A DNA stretch of 64,000 nt from Streptomyces caniscabiei (GTDB lineage: Bacteria > Actinomycetota > Actinomycetes > Streptomycetales > Streptomycetaceae), in NCBI RefSeq assembly GCF_014930365.1, contig NZ_JABXWI010000008.1:310001-374000 (forward strand). The letters are read 5' to 3'. The notes beneath the pieces were generated by a model, which saw nothing but the letters and a program-made list of their open reading frames with translations, had not been told where the DNA came from and searched no databases. Position numbers and translations under genes: made by a program. Of the stretch, positions 36,082 through 47,100 are shown piece after piece; position 1 is the stretch's first letter, and every line of letters begins with the position of its first letter.

Positions 36082-36969
36082 GTGAAGATAGGCCTGCTCG
36101 GCTGGGACTATTCGGGAATCGATCCCGATGGCATAAGCCTGGTGGAGTACGGTCGGGAGCGCGGGCACGAAATGTCGTTCTTCACGCTCGAGGAACTCGC
36201 CTATCGCCCCGGGCCGTCCGGCGTGACGCTCACCCTGGGCGGGGAGCCCGCCGAGGCCTTCGACGCCGTCATCAACCGCGCCAAGCTGTACGGGGACGAC
36301 TGGCAGGACCGCGTGGAGCGGCTGACGATGCTCAGCAGCGTCCCCGGTCTGCTGCTCTTCGACCCGGCGGACGTGTGGGTGACGGGATACAGCAAGTTCC
36401 TGATGGCCCAGCGTCTGGCCGCCGCCGGCCTGCCCGTGCCGCCCACCCGCTCGGCGACCTCGCTGACGGAGGTCGAGGAGGCCTGCGAGGAGTGGGGCGC
36501 GGTCATCCTCAAGCCCTCCTTCGGCTACCGCGGCACGGACGTGGAGCGGGTCGCCGACTTCGCGGCCGACAAGGCCGTCGCCGAGGAACTGCTCTCCCGC
36601 TATCCCACCCTGGTGTGCCAGCGCTTCTACCCGACGTCGGGCGGCGAGTACCGGATCACGGTCGCGGGGGAGGCCACCCCGATCAACATGCTCAAGCTGC
36701 CGGCGGCGGGCTCCTGGCGCTGCAAGACCATGGAGGGCGCCACCTTCGAGCGGTTCGAGGCCCCCGACGACCTCGTCGAGCTCTCGCTCAGGGCCACCCG
36801 CGCCATGGGCATCACCCTGGCCGGCCTCGACATCCTCCCCACCCCGGACGGCTATGTGGTCCTGGAGGTCAATCCGGTCCCGGGCTATCTCTCCATGCTC
36901 GGCCGGGACCAGCACCGCCAGGTGCTCGGCGGCGTCTTCGACTGGGTCGAGGCGAGGACCGCGTCCTGA
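36082..36969 (+). CDS. ATP-grasp ligase, LysX/RimK type
   Basis: 295 residues from GTG 36082, with GGAGG just upstream. The N-terminal preATP-grasp part is MKIGLLGWDYSGIDPDG, the ATP-grasp core contains GAVILKPSFGYRGTDVERV and the metal-binding end motif LEVNPVPGYLSMLG. The closest pattern is LysX/RimK enzymes, which join an amino acid to a glutamate or to the C-terminus of an amino-group carrier protein (LysW type). Amino-group-carrier chemistry has been reported in natural-product pathways, but I see no LysW-like gene in the window. It could make an amide bond in the product or modify a carrier protein. Confidence 0.83.
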   Translation: MKIGLLGWDYSGIDPDGISLVEYGRERGHEMSFFTLEELAYRPGPSGVTLTLGGEPAEAFDAVINRAKLYGDDWQDRVERLTMLSSVPGLLLFDPADVWVTGYSKFLMAQRLAAAGLPVPPTRSATSLTEVEEACEEWGAVILKPSFGYRGTDVERVADFAADKAVAEELLSRYPTLVCQRFYPTSGGEYRITVAGEATPINMLKLPAAGSWRCKTMEGATFERFEAPDDLVELSLRATRAMGITLAGLDILPTPDGYVVLEVNPVPGYLSMLGRDQHRQVLGGVFDWVEARTAS

Positions 36970-37109
36970 ACCCCGGCCGCCCGGCCCCCGCCCCGACGCA
37001 CACCCGCCGGACCCCGCCCCGGGGCACCCCCTCTCATCACGCCCTCCCTCTTCCCGCCCTCCCCTGCCTCCCCGCCCTCAGCTCCGTCCCGCCAGCACTC
37101 AGGAGAGCC

Positions 37110-38207
37110 ATGCGCTACACGACCTTCGGCCGCACCACCGGGCTGCGCGTGTCGGAGTTCGCCCTCGGCACGGCCAACTTCGGCACGGGCGTCGGCGCGC
37201 ACCCCGAGGCCGCCGGACTGATGTGGGCCCGACGGGGCGACGGCGCCGGACGGGAGGAGGCGCGCAAGGTCTTCGACCGGTTCGCCGAGGCCGGCGGCAC
37301 CCTCATCGACACCGCCGACTGCTACCAGTTCGGTGAGTCGGAGAAGCTGCTGGGCGAGTTCCTCGCCGCCGACCGCGACCACTTCGTCCTGTCGTCGAAG
37401 TACACCAACAGCGACTCCGTACGCCCCGGTGTCTCCGACACCGGCAACAGCCGCAAGAACATGATCCGTTCGGTCGAGTCCAGCCTGCGGCGTCTGAGGA
37501 CCGACCACATCGACCTGTACTGGGCCCACTTCCCCGACACGCTCACGCCGACCGAGGAGATCCTCACCGCCGTCGACCAGCTCGTACGCAGCGGCAAGAT
37601 CCTCTACGCCGGTCTCTCCAACTTTCCCGCCTGGCGTGTCTCACGGGCCGTGACGATCGCGGAACTGCGCGGCTGGGCCCCCGTCATCGGCATCCAGACC
37701 GAGTACAACCTGGTCAACCGCACCGGCGAGCGCGAACTGCTGCCCATGGCCGAGGCGCTCGGCCTCGGCGCGGCCCTGTGGTCACCACTGGGCGGCGGAC
37801 TCCTCACCGGCAAGTACCGGCGTACGGAGGCCGGCTGGGTCAGCGACCAGAACCGCCGGCACCCGCGCAACGACACCGACCGCATCGAGGGCGTCGTGAA
37901 CACCGTCCTCGCCGTGGCCGGCGAGACGGGACTCTCGGCGCCGCAGGTGGCGCTCGCCTGGCTGCGCGACCGTGCGGCACGGTCGACGACCGCGTTCGTG
38001 CCGGTGATCGGCCCGCGCGGCGTGGACCAGCTGGAGGAGTACCTCACCTCGCTCGACGTCACGCTCACGGAGGAGCACCTCACCCGGCTGGACACGGCGA
38101 GCGCCGTCGAGCTGGGCAGCCCGCACGAGATCGGCCGTCTCGTACGGGACTCCCTGATCGGCGGCGATCCCGACCGGATGGCCGCACCCGCCGTGCCCGT
38201 GGCCTGA
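37110..38207 (+). CDS. aldo-keto reductase (second of the cluster)
   Basis: 365 residues; ATG 37110 follows AGGAGA. Tetrad residues are Asp in LIDTADCYQFGESE, the Tyr of CYQ, Lys in LSSKYTN and His in YWAHFPD. This is the larger AKR11/12-like or Kv-beta-like form with the loop NRTGERELLPMAEALGLG and a C-terminal VIGPRGVDQLEEYL. It follows the ATP-grasp gene by 140 bp in the same direction and ends at a hairpin. It probably reduces an aldehyde or keto group made in the pathway. Confidence 0.9.
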   Translation: MRYTTFGRTTGLRVSEFALGTANFGTGVGAHPEAAGLMWARRGDGAGREEARKVFDRFAEAGGTLIDTADCYQFGESEKLLGEFLAADRDHFVLSSKYTNSDSVRPGVSDTGNSRKNMIRSVESSLRRLRTDHIDLYWAHFPDTLTPTEEILTAVDQLVRSGKILYAGLSNFPAWRVSRAVTIAELRGWAPVIGIQTEYNLVNRTGERELLPMAEALGLGAALWSPLGGGLLTGKYRRTEAGWVSDQNRRHPRNDTDRIEGVVNTVLAVAGETGLSAPQVALAWLRDRAARSTTAFVPVIGPRGVDQLEEYLTSLDVTLTEEHLTRLDTASAVELGSPHEIGRLVRDSLIGGDPDRMAAPAVPVA

Positions 38208-38229
38208 GCCCCGGCGCTGACCGGGGCTC
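38206..38229 (+). terminator. hairpin terminator after aldo-keto reductase
   Basis: GAGCCCCGG at 38206-38214 pairs perfectly with CCGGGGCTC at 38221-38229 across a 6-nt loop and overlaps the stop codon of the plus-strand gene. Confidence 0.7.
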
Positions 38230-38263
38230 GGGCTGTCCTGGGCTCAGACTGTCCGGGGCCGGA

Positions 38264-38289
38264 CCGCCCGTGGCGCGGAACACGGGCGG
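38264..38289 (-). terminator. hairpin terminator after GNAT gene
   Basis: CCGCCCGTG at 38264-38272 pairs with CACGGGCGG at 38281-38289, 12 bp beyond the GNAT stop on the minus strand. Together with the preceding hairpin it separates two converging transcription units. Confidence 0.7.
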
Positions 38290-38300
38290 CGGCCGATGGT

Positions 38301-39227
38301 TCAGTCCGGGCACGCCGGCCGGTGCTGGACGGGTGTCGGGTCCAGGAAGGGCGCGGTGTAGAGCTGGGCCTCGGCCGCCTCCATGGGCTTCTCGCTGATC
38401 AGATGCGCCGCGAGGCGCGGCCCGGCGTACCCGAGGATGAGCGTCGGATCGTTGAGGGCCGTCAGCCGCAGCACGAGGTCCGCCTCGTCGGAGGGCTGGG
38501 GGTCGGCGCACTCGTGCGAGGGCACCGCACGGAATCCCAGCCCCGTCTTGAAGCGGAGCAGCCCCGGCTGTGTCAGATGCCCCATCAGGTTCGGTTCGTT
38601 GCCCAGCGTCGCCCGACCGTAGCCCCGGGCGCGCGCCTCCCGCAGGACGGAGAGGTAGACGACCCGGGGGAGGCTGGAGCGCCGGTACGCCGCGCTCACC
38701 GCGGAGAACCGGAGCACCAGGGTGTTCACCGCCGGGCATTCGAGGGCGAGACAGCCGCCGACCAGCTCCTCCCCGTCGTACGCGAAGACCCCGAAGAACT
38801 TACGGGGCCCGTGCAGGACGGCGTCGCGGTGGTCGAGTGCGAACGGGACGCCGAAGCGCATGTCGGCCACCCGTTCCCGGTAGAGCGTGAGAAAGCGGTC
38901 GAGGGTGCCCGGTGTCACCGGGTCCTCGACCGTCTCGCGCAGGCCGGCCGCGACCGCCTGGCGCTGGGCGCGCCGGACGGACTTGCGTGACGAACTGTCG
39001 AGGCTCGCGAGGAAACCGTCCTCGTCGGCGCCCAGCTCGGCCACCCAGGTGAGAAGGGACGGCTTGCGGACGAACCCCCGACGGGCGAGGTCGTCCCAGA
39101 TCCCGGCCGGAGGGTTGAGCAGCCGGACGACGTCGATGGGCTGATCGGTCCTGGTCCAGGGTTCCTCGGCCAGTTCCGCGGGTGCGATCAGGGCGAGCGC
39201 CAGGCCGTGGCGGTCCACGATCTCCAT
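38301..39227 (-). CDS. GNAT-fold acyltransferase (BioF2/FemAB-like)
   Basis: 308 residues. The C-terminal half has the GNAT pattern: FFGVFAYDGEELVGGCLALE (beta 4), the acyl-CoA region AAYRRSSLPRVVYLSVLREA and GYGRATLGNEPNLMGHLTQPGLLRFKTGLGFR, which resembles PF13480 proteins that acylate amines or transfer aminoacyl groups. It is the last gene of the right minus-strand operon, 12 bp after the DUF6202-like gene. It likely N-acylates an intermediate or serves self-resistance by acylating the product. Substrate is unknown. Confidence 0.75.
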   Translation of the reverse strand: MEIVDRHGLALALIAPAELAEEPWTRTDQPIDVVRLLNPPAGIWDDLARRGFVRKPSLLTWVAELGADEDGFLASLDSSSRKSVRRAQRQAVAAGLRETVEDPVTPGTLDRFLTLYRERVADMRFGVPFALDHRDAVLHGPRKFFGVFAYDGEELVGGCLALECPAVNTLVLRFSAVSAAYRRSSLPRVVYLSVLREARARGYGRATLGNEPNLMGHLTQPGLLRFKTGLGFRAVPSHECADPQPSDEADLVLRLTALNDPTLILGYAGPRLAAHLISEKPMEAAEAQLYTAPFLDPTPVQHRPACPD

Positions 39228-39239
39228 GCGCCGCGCGGC

Positions 39240-40112
<873 letters not shown>

Positions 40113-40174
40113 GATCACTCCAGAGAAGTGTGAGGACGACGAGGGTCGTTCAAGAGGCCGACGAGCGGCCGGAG

Positions 40175-41293
40175 TCATACGCCGAGCCGCTCTTTCACCT
40201 CGGCGAAGAACGGGATGTAGCGGTAGTCGCGGGCCACCGGGTCGTAGTCCGTGTACCGGTTGGTGAACTCCAGCAGCCGCCGGCGGACCGCCTCGACGGG
40301 TTCCTCGTGGATCCGGCGCTCGATGTCCTGGATCGCGCCGAGGAACCGGGCCAGCACGAGGGGGAGGTCCGGGCTCAGCTCGATCCTGCCGCCGGCCACC
40401 CGGATGCCGTCGTGCTCGCTGAGGTACCCGAAGAGCAACTGGGAGGCGACGGCGTCGTAGTTGGGCCGTGGGATGCCTTCGACGGCGTAGCGCAGCAGAC
40501 GCTCGGCGAGGATGTACTCGTACGCGGTCCGCGCCTGCTCGGCCGGGAGGGCGGCGTCGCCGAGCAGGACCAGCATGGCTGAGACGTCCACGCGCAGCTC
40601 TTCGAGTCCGGCGAGGGGCTTGTACTTCTTCGCCGACAGGAAGGCGGGGATCGGCATGTCGCCCTGCCGGTGGTGGTATTCGTGCAGCCGCACCCACCAG
40701 GACGAGGCCTGCTGCACCTGCCGGTCCGTCGCCCCCTGGAGGAGCGGGAAGCTTTCCCGCGCCATCACCGCGTCGATCATCTTCCGGGTGGTGCGGTTGT
40801 GGCGTTCGACGAACTTGTCGATGAAGTAGAAGATGAGGTCGTCCGGGTCCTGGATCCCGTCGAAGTGGTTCTCCGGGAAGAGCGCCACCACCACGCGCGA
40901 CCGGAATCCGTCGGACTGCCCCGTCACCGTGACCGGCGCCGTGGGGCTGGCGTACCGCTCCGCCAGGTGTGGATCGGTCGGCAGCATCTCGTACGTGAGG
41001 TAGTCGAGGGACAGGGACGGAAAGTACGAGGCGTCGAACAACGAGAAGATGTGGTTGTCCCGGCGGCTGTTGATGTGTTCCTTCGTGGCCCGCAGTCTGG
41101 AGCCGGGAGCGAAGGTGCGCAGGTCCTCCAGAAAGGCCTGGACTATCGGCTGCCGCCGTAAATGAGTGGATCCTTCTAGCCGACGGGCCAACTCCTTCTG
41201 GGTGTCCGCCTCATGGAACGAGGAGCGGCTGCCGAACTCTCCCCGTAATTCATTGACTTCCGCGAACACCGAGCTCATGTCGATGTCGATCAA
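40175..41293 (-). CDS. DUF6421-like protein with HExxH motif
   Basis: 372 residues from TTG 41293, six bases after GGAGGAG; an ATG at 41278 and an upstream GTG at 41332 are alternatives. The most striking feature is LHEYHHRQGDMPIPAF near residue 222, a perfect HExxH metal-binding motif, with the later Glu-rich LEELRVDVSAM placed like a third ligand in gluzincins. The overall sequence matches what I remember as DUF6421, function unknown. Leucine TTA codons occur at 41246-41248 and 41159-41161. A zinc- or iron-dependent hydrolase or oxygenase is possible; no function is assigned. Confidence 0.65.
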   Translation of the reverse strand: MIDIDMSSVFAEVNELRGEFGSRSSFHEADTQKELARRLEGSTHLRRQPIVQAFLEDLRTFAPGSRLRATKEHINSRRDNHIFSLFDASYFPSLSLDYLTYEMLPTDPHLAERYASPTAPVTVTGQSDGFRSRVVVALFPENHFDGIQDPDDLIFYFIDKFVERHNRTTRKMIDAVMARESFPLLQGATDRQVQQASSWWVRLHEYHHRQGDMPIPAFLSAKKYKPLAGLEELRVDVSAMLVLLGDAALPAEQARTAYEYILAERLLRYAVEGIPRPNYDAVASQLLFGYLSEHDGIRVAGGRIELSPDLPLVLARFLGAIQDIERRIHEEPVEAVRRRLLEFTNRYTDYDPVARDYRYIPFFAEVKERLGV

Positions 41294-41386
41294 CAAATGC
41301 TCCTCCCCGTCAACTCCGGTGCACGCTACCACGCCCGGATGTTCGAATCTTTGCCTTTTCGGAATGGCCGCAATGGCTCCCGCAAT

Positions 41387-42127
41387 TCATCGGGAGTCGT
41401 GCCGAGGAGCCTCCAGTGTCTTGCGCAGGACCGGGTACGGCGGGTCCGCGATCAGGTAGAAGTGATGGCCCGCGACGCCGACCTCGCGGACGGCTGATGT
41501 GCTGAGCGCACTCCACGGACGGCGGTCCGCGTCCTCGTCCCGGTCGCCGACGATGGTGGTGACCGGACAGGTGAGCAGCGGCTCGGGACGCATCACGTAG
41601 TCGTGGAACATACGGCCGTCCGCGATCAGATAGGGCAGCACTACCTCCCGGAAGATGGGGTCGGCGGCCATCTCCGCGTCGGTGCCGCCCATCCGGACCA
41701 GATCGTCGAGCAGCCGGTCGGGATCCTCCTCGGCGACGAGACCGGTGGGCAGCGGAGCGTCCCGGGAACCCGAAGCGAACAGGTGCTCGATGTGGACACC
41801 GCGTCGTTGCAGTGCGCGTGCCGTCTCCAGGGCGATGGGCGCGCCCAGGCTGTGCCCGAAGAAGGCGAGGGGCCGGTCCTCGAGCGGTTCGAGCGCGTCG
41901 GCGATGTCGTCGGCGAGCCGGACGAGGTCGTCCGGAGGCTCCTCGTCGAACCGGTCGGCGCGCCCCGGGTACTGGACGGCGTGCACCTCCACGTCGGGGA
42001 GCGCGTCGCCCCACCCGCGGTAGAAGGAGGCCGATCCGCCGGCGTGCGGGAAGCACACCAGACGGACGCGGGCCGTCGGCCGTGCGGTGTCGCACACGAG
42101 TCGGCGGGAGGTGTCCGGGGCGGTCAC
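41387..42127 (-). CDS. type II thioesterase
   Basis: 246 residues. The active-site motif GHSLG contains the catalytic Ser, the Asp is in VGDRDEDAD and the His in AGHHFYL, with the family start LVCFPHAGGSASFYRGW. Such enzymes clear misloaded or stalled carrier domains of NRPS/PKS systems. The ATG overlaps the A-T NRPS stop (ATGA). No integrated thioesterase is seen in the cluster, so this is the only hydrolytic release activity besides the reductase domain. Confidence 0.95.
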   Translation of the reverse strand: MTAPDTSRRLVCDTARPTARVRLVCFPHAGGSASFYRGWGDALPDVEVHAVQYPGRADRFDEEPPDDLVRLADDIADALEPLEDRPLAFFGHSLGAPIALETARALQRRGVHIEHLFASGSRDAPLPTGLVAEEDPDRLLDDLVRMGGTDAEMAADPIFREVVLPYLIADGRMFHDYVMRPEPLLTCPVTTIVGDRDEDADRRPWSALSTSAVREVGVAGHHFYLIADPPYPVLRKTLEAPRHDSR

Positions 42128-44064
42128 CGGCGGACCCCCTTCCGGGCGCGCTGCTGTCGGAGCCGCGCCGTACGGGCCCGGCGGGCGGCCTCGGCGGAGG
42201 AGCCGGCCGCCGCGTCCTCCCCCTGCTCGTGACCGGCGCGGATGAGCGCGACCTGGGCGTTCACGGTGGTCTCCTGGAACAGGGCGACGATCGACGGCCG
42301 CAGACCGCAGCGCTGCTCCAGCGCGTCCTGGAGCTTGAACATGGCCAGCGAATGGCCGCCGAGATCGAAGAAGTTGACGTCCGACGGCACCGTGGGCGTG
42401 CCGAGCACCTCCGCCCAGGCGGCGGTCACCTGGGCGGTGAGCGCGTCGTCGGGGACGGGCGCGGCCGGGGCCCGTCCGGTGGGTGCCCGGTCGGTGGGCG
42501 GCGACGGGGCGAGCGCCTCGGCGGCGAGGGCCCGCAGGGCGGCGCGGTCGAGTTTGCCGTTGAGGTTGCGCGGCAGCTCAGGCAGCACCCGCAGGTCGCC
42601 GGGCACCATCACGGCGGGCAACGTCTCCGCGAGGGCGCGCCGCAGCGCGACGGGGTCCGCGCCCTCCCGGGAGGCGACGAAGCCGATCAGGCCCGTGCCC
42701 CGCGCGTCGGGCAGGACGACCGCCTCCTGGACGCCGTCCAGGAGGCGCAGCGCCGTCTCGACCGCACCGAGCTCCACCCGGTGGCCCCGGACCTTGATCT
42801 GGTCGTCCCTGCGGCCGACGAAGTCCAGCCCGTGGTCCGGCATCCGGCGCACGAGGTCACCGGTGCGGTACATGCGCGCGCCCGGCTCGTCGGTGAAGGG
42901 GTCGGCGAGGAAGACCGCCGCCGTGGCGTCGGGGCGGCCGAGATAGCCGCGGGCCACCCCCGGCCCGCCGATGAACAACTCGCCTTCCGCGCCCGGGGGT
43001 ACGGGCCGGAGCTCGTCGTCGAGGACGTGGAGCCGGGCCCCGGGGATCGGTCCGCCGATGCCCACCGGTGCGACACCGGTGAAGCGGCGGTAGGTGGCCC
43101 ACACGGTCGTCTCGGTCGGGCCGTACTCGTTGACGAGGTCCACTCCGGGGGAGTGGACCGAGAAGTGCCGGTCGACCAGGGACTGCGGCAGGGCCTCGCC
43201 CGCCACGGTCACCCGGCGGAGGGAGGCCAGGCGACCGGTGCTGGTGCGTTCGGCGGCGTCGAGCAGCAGCCCGTACAGCGCGGGCACGCACAGCACGCTG
43301 TCCACCCGGTGACGGTGGACGAGGGCGACCAGCCGCTCGGGGTCGCGCAGTTCGTCGTCGGACGCGACGACCAGGCAGCCGCCCGCCTGGAGCGTCCCCC
43401 ATGTCCCGGCGACCGACGAGTCGAAGGCCAGGGGCGACACCAGCAGGAAGGTCGGGCTTCCCGGATGGACCAGGAGACGCGCCCGGGTCGACGCGGCGAG
43501 GTTTTGGTGCTCGACGACGACGCCCTTGGGCTCGCCGGTGCTGCCCGAGGTGTAGATGAGGTAGACCGGGTCCGCCGGACCGACCTCCGCGGGGAAGGAC
43601 CCGGGGTCCTCGTACGTCTCCTCGCTCGGGAGGTCCGTGGCCGTCACGACGGGCACCCGGGCGACGGTGCTCGCCCGGTGCTCCGTGCGTGCCGTCGCCA
43701 CGACGGCCTTCACCCGGGCGTCGTCGAGGATCGTGGCGAGACGGGCGTCCGGCTGGGCCGGGTCGACGGGTACGTGGGCGGCGCCCGAGCCGAGGATGCC
43801 GAGCACGGAGGCGATCATCGTGACCGAGGGTTCGGCGAGGTGGGCGACCCGATCGCCGGGGCGCACCCCCGCCGCGGCCAGTCGGTGGGACAACTGCCGT
43901 GCCCAGCGGATCAGTTCGCCGTACGTGACCTCGACGTCACCGCACCGCACGGCGACCCGCGTCGGCCGGTCGGCGGCCACACGGGCCACCGCTTCGTGCG
44001 CGGAGACGAACGGAACATCCGGCAGCGGTGCGCCGGTCGATTTCATGTGGTGCGATGCCGACAA
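42124..44064 (-). CDS. NRPS: adenylation - carrier didomain (A-T)
   Basis: 646 residues from TTG 44064, eight bases after GGGGGAG; ATG 44046 is an alternative. The A domain has LIYTSGSTGEPKGVVVEH, VNEYGPTETTVWA, YRTGDLVRR and the A10 Lys in NLNGKLDRAAL. The carrier Ser is in FFDLGGHSLAMF. The C-terminus is Arg/Ala-rich (EAARRARTARLRQQRARKG), which may be a docking tail. A manual specificity code reads DSALTAEVW, and I cannot assign the amino acid. It should be the acceptor or donor for the single condensation domain encoded at 47419. Confidence 0.93.
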   Translation of the reverse strand: MSASHHMKSTGAPLPDVPFVSAHEAVARVAADRPTRVAVRCGDVEVTYGELIRWARQLSHRLAAAGVRPGDRVAHLAEPSVTMIASVLGILGSGAAHVPVDPAQPDARLATILDDARVKAVVATARTEHRASTVARVPVVTATDLPSEETYEDPGSFPAEVGPADPVYLIYTSGSTGEPKGVVVEHQNLAASTRARLLVHPGSPTFLLVSPLAFDSSVAGTWGTLQAGGCLVVASDDELRDPERLVALVHRHRVDSVLCVPALYGLLLDAAERTSTGRLASLRRVTVAGEALPQSLVDRHFSVHSPGVDLVNEYGPTETTVWATYRRFTGVAPVGIGGPIPGARLHVLDDELRPVPPGAEGELFIGGPGVARGYLGRPDATAAVFLADPFTDEPGARMYRTGDLVRRMPDHGLDFVGRRDDQIKVRGHRVELGAVETALRLLDGVQEAVVLPDARGTGLIGFVASREGADPVALRRALAETLPAVMVPGDLRVLPELPRNLNGKLDRAALRALAAEALAPSPPTDRAPTGRAPAAPVPDDALTAQVTAAWAEVLGTPTVPSDVNFFDLGGHSLAMFKLQDALEQRCGLRPSIVALFQETTVNAQVALIRAGHEQGEDAAAGSSAEAARRARTARLRQQRARKGVRR

Positions 44065-44156
44065 CAGAGAAACTCCCCCGTGCAATAAGCGGAATTCGGT
44101 GATCCGTGTGGGGGGCGGGCGAATTGTGTTCGCCCTGCCCGTGGTCGGGGACGTGA

Positions 44157-47100
44157 TTAGCGGTCGGATTCGTCCTGGATTCGGTGAACGACCGCGATAT
44201 GACCGTTCAGGGTCCGGCGGGCCAGCATCTCGCGTACGGGGACACGGATCCCGAACTCGTTGTTCACCCTGCGGATGAGCCGTGTGATCAGCAGGGAGTC
44301 ACCCCCTTCGGCGAAGAAATCGGCGTCCACCGGAAAATCGTTTCGCCCTAGCAGCTCGCCCCAGATCCGGGTCACTCCCTCGGTCGCGTCGACAGGCATC
44401 GGGTGCGCGGATTCCGGAGCAGCTGTCGTCCGTTCGGGCGCCCCCGTCGTCCGTTCAGGCGCTCCGACCGGTGCTCCTGGCGCTCCGGTCGGCGTTTCCG
44501 GCGGCGCGGCGGTGGGTGGGGCCCCGGGCGAGGCGCGTGCTTCCGGGGCCACCAGGCGCGGCCCCGAGAACGGATAACCGGGCAGCCTGGCCCGGTGGCC
44601 TTCGCCGGTCAGCCCGTCGGTCGTGATCGGCTGGCCCAGGGCCCACAGGGCCCCCACACCGGCCAGCGCCGTCGACCCCGGCGAGTCCCTGGCGCGGTCC
44701 AGGGCGACCACGGGGAACCCGGCGGCCTCCGCCGACGGCGACAGGGGGCGCCCCGGACCGATCTCCACCGCCAGGGCCCCCGGCAGGTGTTCGGCCAGCG
44801 AGTCGAGCGCGGCGCCGAACAGCACGGACCGTCTGACCTGTGTGACGAACGTGTCCGGTCGGAGGACCGTACCGGCCGCGACGACCCGGCCCGACTCGTT
44901 GAGCGCGAGGGGAAGAGCGGTCGGCCGGAGTTCGATCCCCGACATCGCCCGGGCGAGCGCCGGCAGCGCGGGCTCGATCAGACGGGAGTGCCCCGCGTGC
45001 GAATAGCGCAGACGGCGTACGAAGCAGGTGTCGCCGACGCGCCGCAGATACTCGTCGACCTGCTCGGCGGGCCCGCCCAGTACACAGGAGTCCGGTCCGT
45101 TGACCGCGGCCACGTCGAGGTCGAGGCCCCACTCGTCGGCGAGGGCGAGCGCCTGCTTCACGTCCGCGCCGATGGCCGCCATCGCGCCCTCCGGGCAGTC
45201 CTGCATGGCCCGGCCGCGCGCCGTGATGAAGGCGGCCGCGTCCTCCAGGCCGAGCACGCCGGCGACGGTGGCGGCGGTGATCTCGCCGGAGCTGTGTCCG
45301 CAGACCGCCGCGGGCCGGACGCCCAGCTCCATGAGCGCGGTCGCCGCCGCGTGGCCGACGGCGAAGAGGGCCGGCTGGGCCAGCGCGGGCCCGTTCAGCT
45401 CGTCGGCGGGGAAGTCCGGGTCGCACACGGCCCGGCGGATCCTCGCGGACAACGGCGTGGGGAAGGCCGCGAGGCACCGGTCGAGCGCCGGGCCGAAGCC
45501 GGGGAGAGCGGTGAAGGACGCGGCCATTCCCGGGCGTTGGGTGCCGCCGCCGGGGAAGAGCAGGACCACCGGGGCGGGGCCCGTCACCGGGACGGTGCCC
45601 CGGGAGGTCCCGGAGCGGGAGGCGAGTCGCTCGGCGACCTCGGCACTGGTCCGCCCCGTGACGGTCAGACGCTCGCGCAGGGCCGCGCGTCCGTTGTCCA
45701 GCGTGCCGCAGACCTCACCGAGGTCCGGATCGTGGTCCGCGAGATGAACGGCCAGACCGTCCACCACACGCTCCAGGGCCTCGGCGTCGGCAGCCGACAC
45801 CAACACCAGCCGCTCGCGCGGCACCTGCGGCTCCGGCGCGGGGGAGGGGGCGGCCGCCGGGAGCGATGCCGGGGGCGCGGGGAGGGCCGTCTCGTGTGAT
45901 GGCGGGGTCCCGGGGAGGGGCGTGGCCGTCTCGTGCGATGCCGGAGTCTCAGGGAGGGCCGGCTCGCGGCGCGGCGCCTGTTCGATCACGACGTGGGCGT
46001 TGGTGCCGCCGATGCCGAACGCGCTCACCCCCGCGCGTCGCGGGCCCTCGCCGGTCCACGCGACCGCCCGCGAGGGGAGGTACAGCGGGCAGTCCCCGGT
46101 CTGCAGCAGGGGGTTGGGCTCGGTGAACCCCGCGACGGGCGGGATCACACCGCCGCGGACCACGAGCAGGGCTCGGATCAGCGCGGCGACTCCCGCTGCG
46201 GCGTCGAGGTGGCCCACGCTCGCCTTCAGCGCGCCCACCGCCACCCCGCCCGGCCGGGCACCGCCCTCGCGCAGCGCGGCGCCGGCCGCCGTCCACTCGA
46301 TCGGGTCCCCGATCCGGGTGCCCGTGCCATGGGCCTCCAGATAGCCGAGGGAGCCGCCGTCGACGCCGGCCGCGTCCAGCGCCGCGCCGATGACCCGCTG
46401 CTGCCCCGCCGAGGAGGGCGCGTAGTAACCGGCCTTCGTGTGCCCGTCGTTGTTGATCGCGCTGCCCAGGACGACCCCGTACGGCTCGGGATCGTCGTCG
46501 GTGACGTCCGGCATCCGGCGCAGCACCACGGCGGCCGCGCCCGACCCGGCGATCACCCCGTCCGCGTGCCGGTCGAACGGACGGCAGACCCCCGTCGCCG
46601 ACAGCACACCCCCCGGTGTGTGCAGATGGCCCGCCTGGGGGTAGCCGAACCCGGCCCCCACCACCAGCGCCTGGTCACAGTCACCGCCGAGCAGCGCCTG
46701 CACGGCCAGGTGCACGGCCACGAGCGAGGAGGAGCAGGCCGTCTGCACGGCGAAGGCGGGCCCGGTCAGACCTAGGCGGTAGGCCAGGCGGCTCGCCATG
46801 AAGTCCGGCTCGGTCCCGTGGATCACGTCGTCCAGCAGGCCCGGATCGAGGGCGCCGCCACGGACCATGGCGCGCATGTAGCCGCTGCCCGTCATCGACG
46901 CGTAGACACCGGTCACCAGGGTGTCGTCCCGAGGCGGAACCCCGGCGTCCGCAAGGGCGTTGTGGCCCACCTCCAGCATCCAGCGATGCTGGGGGTCCAT
47001 CAGCTCGGCCTCGCGGCGGGGTATGCGGAAGAAGTCGTGGTCGAAGCGGTCCCAGTCGTCGAGATGGCCGCGTACGGGCACGTAGTCGGGGTCGTCGGTC

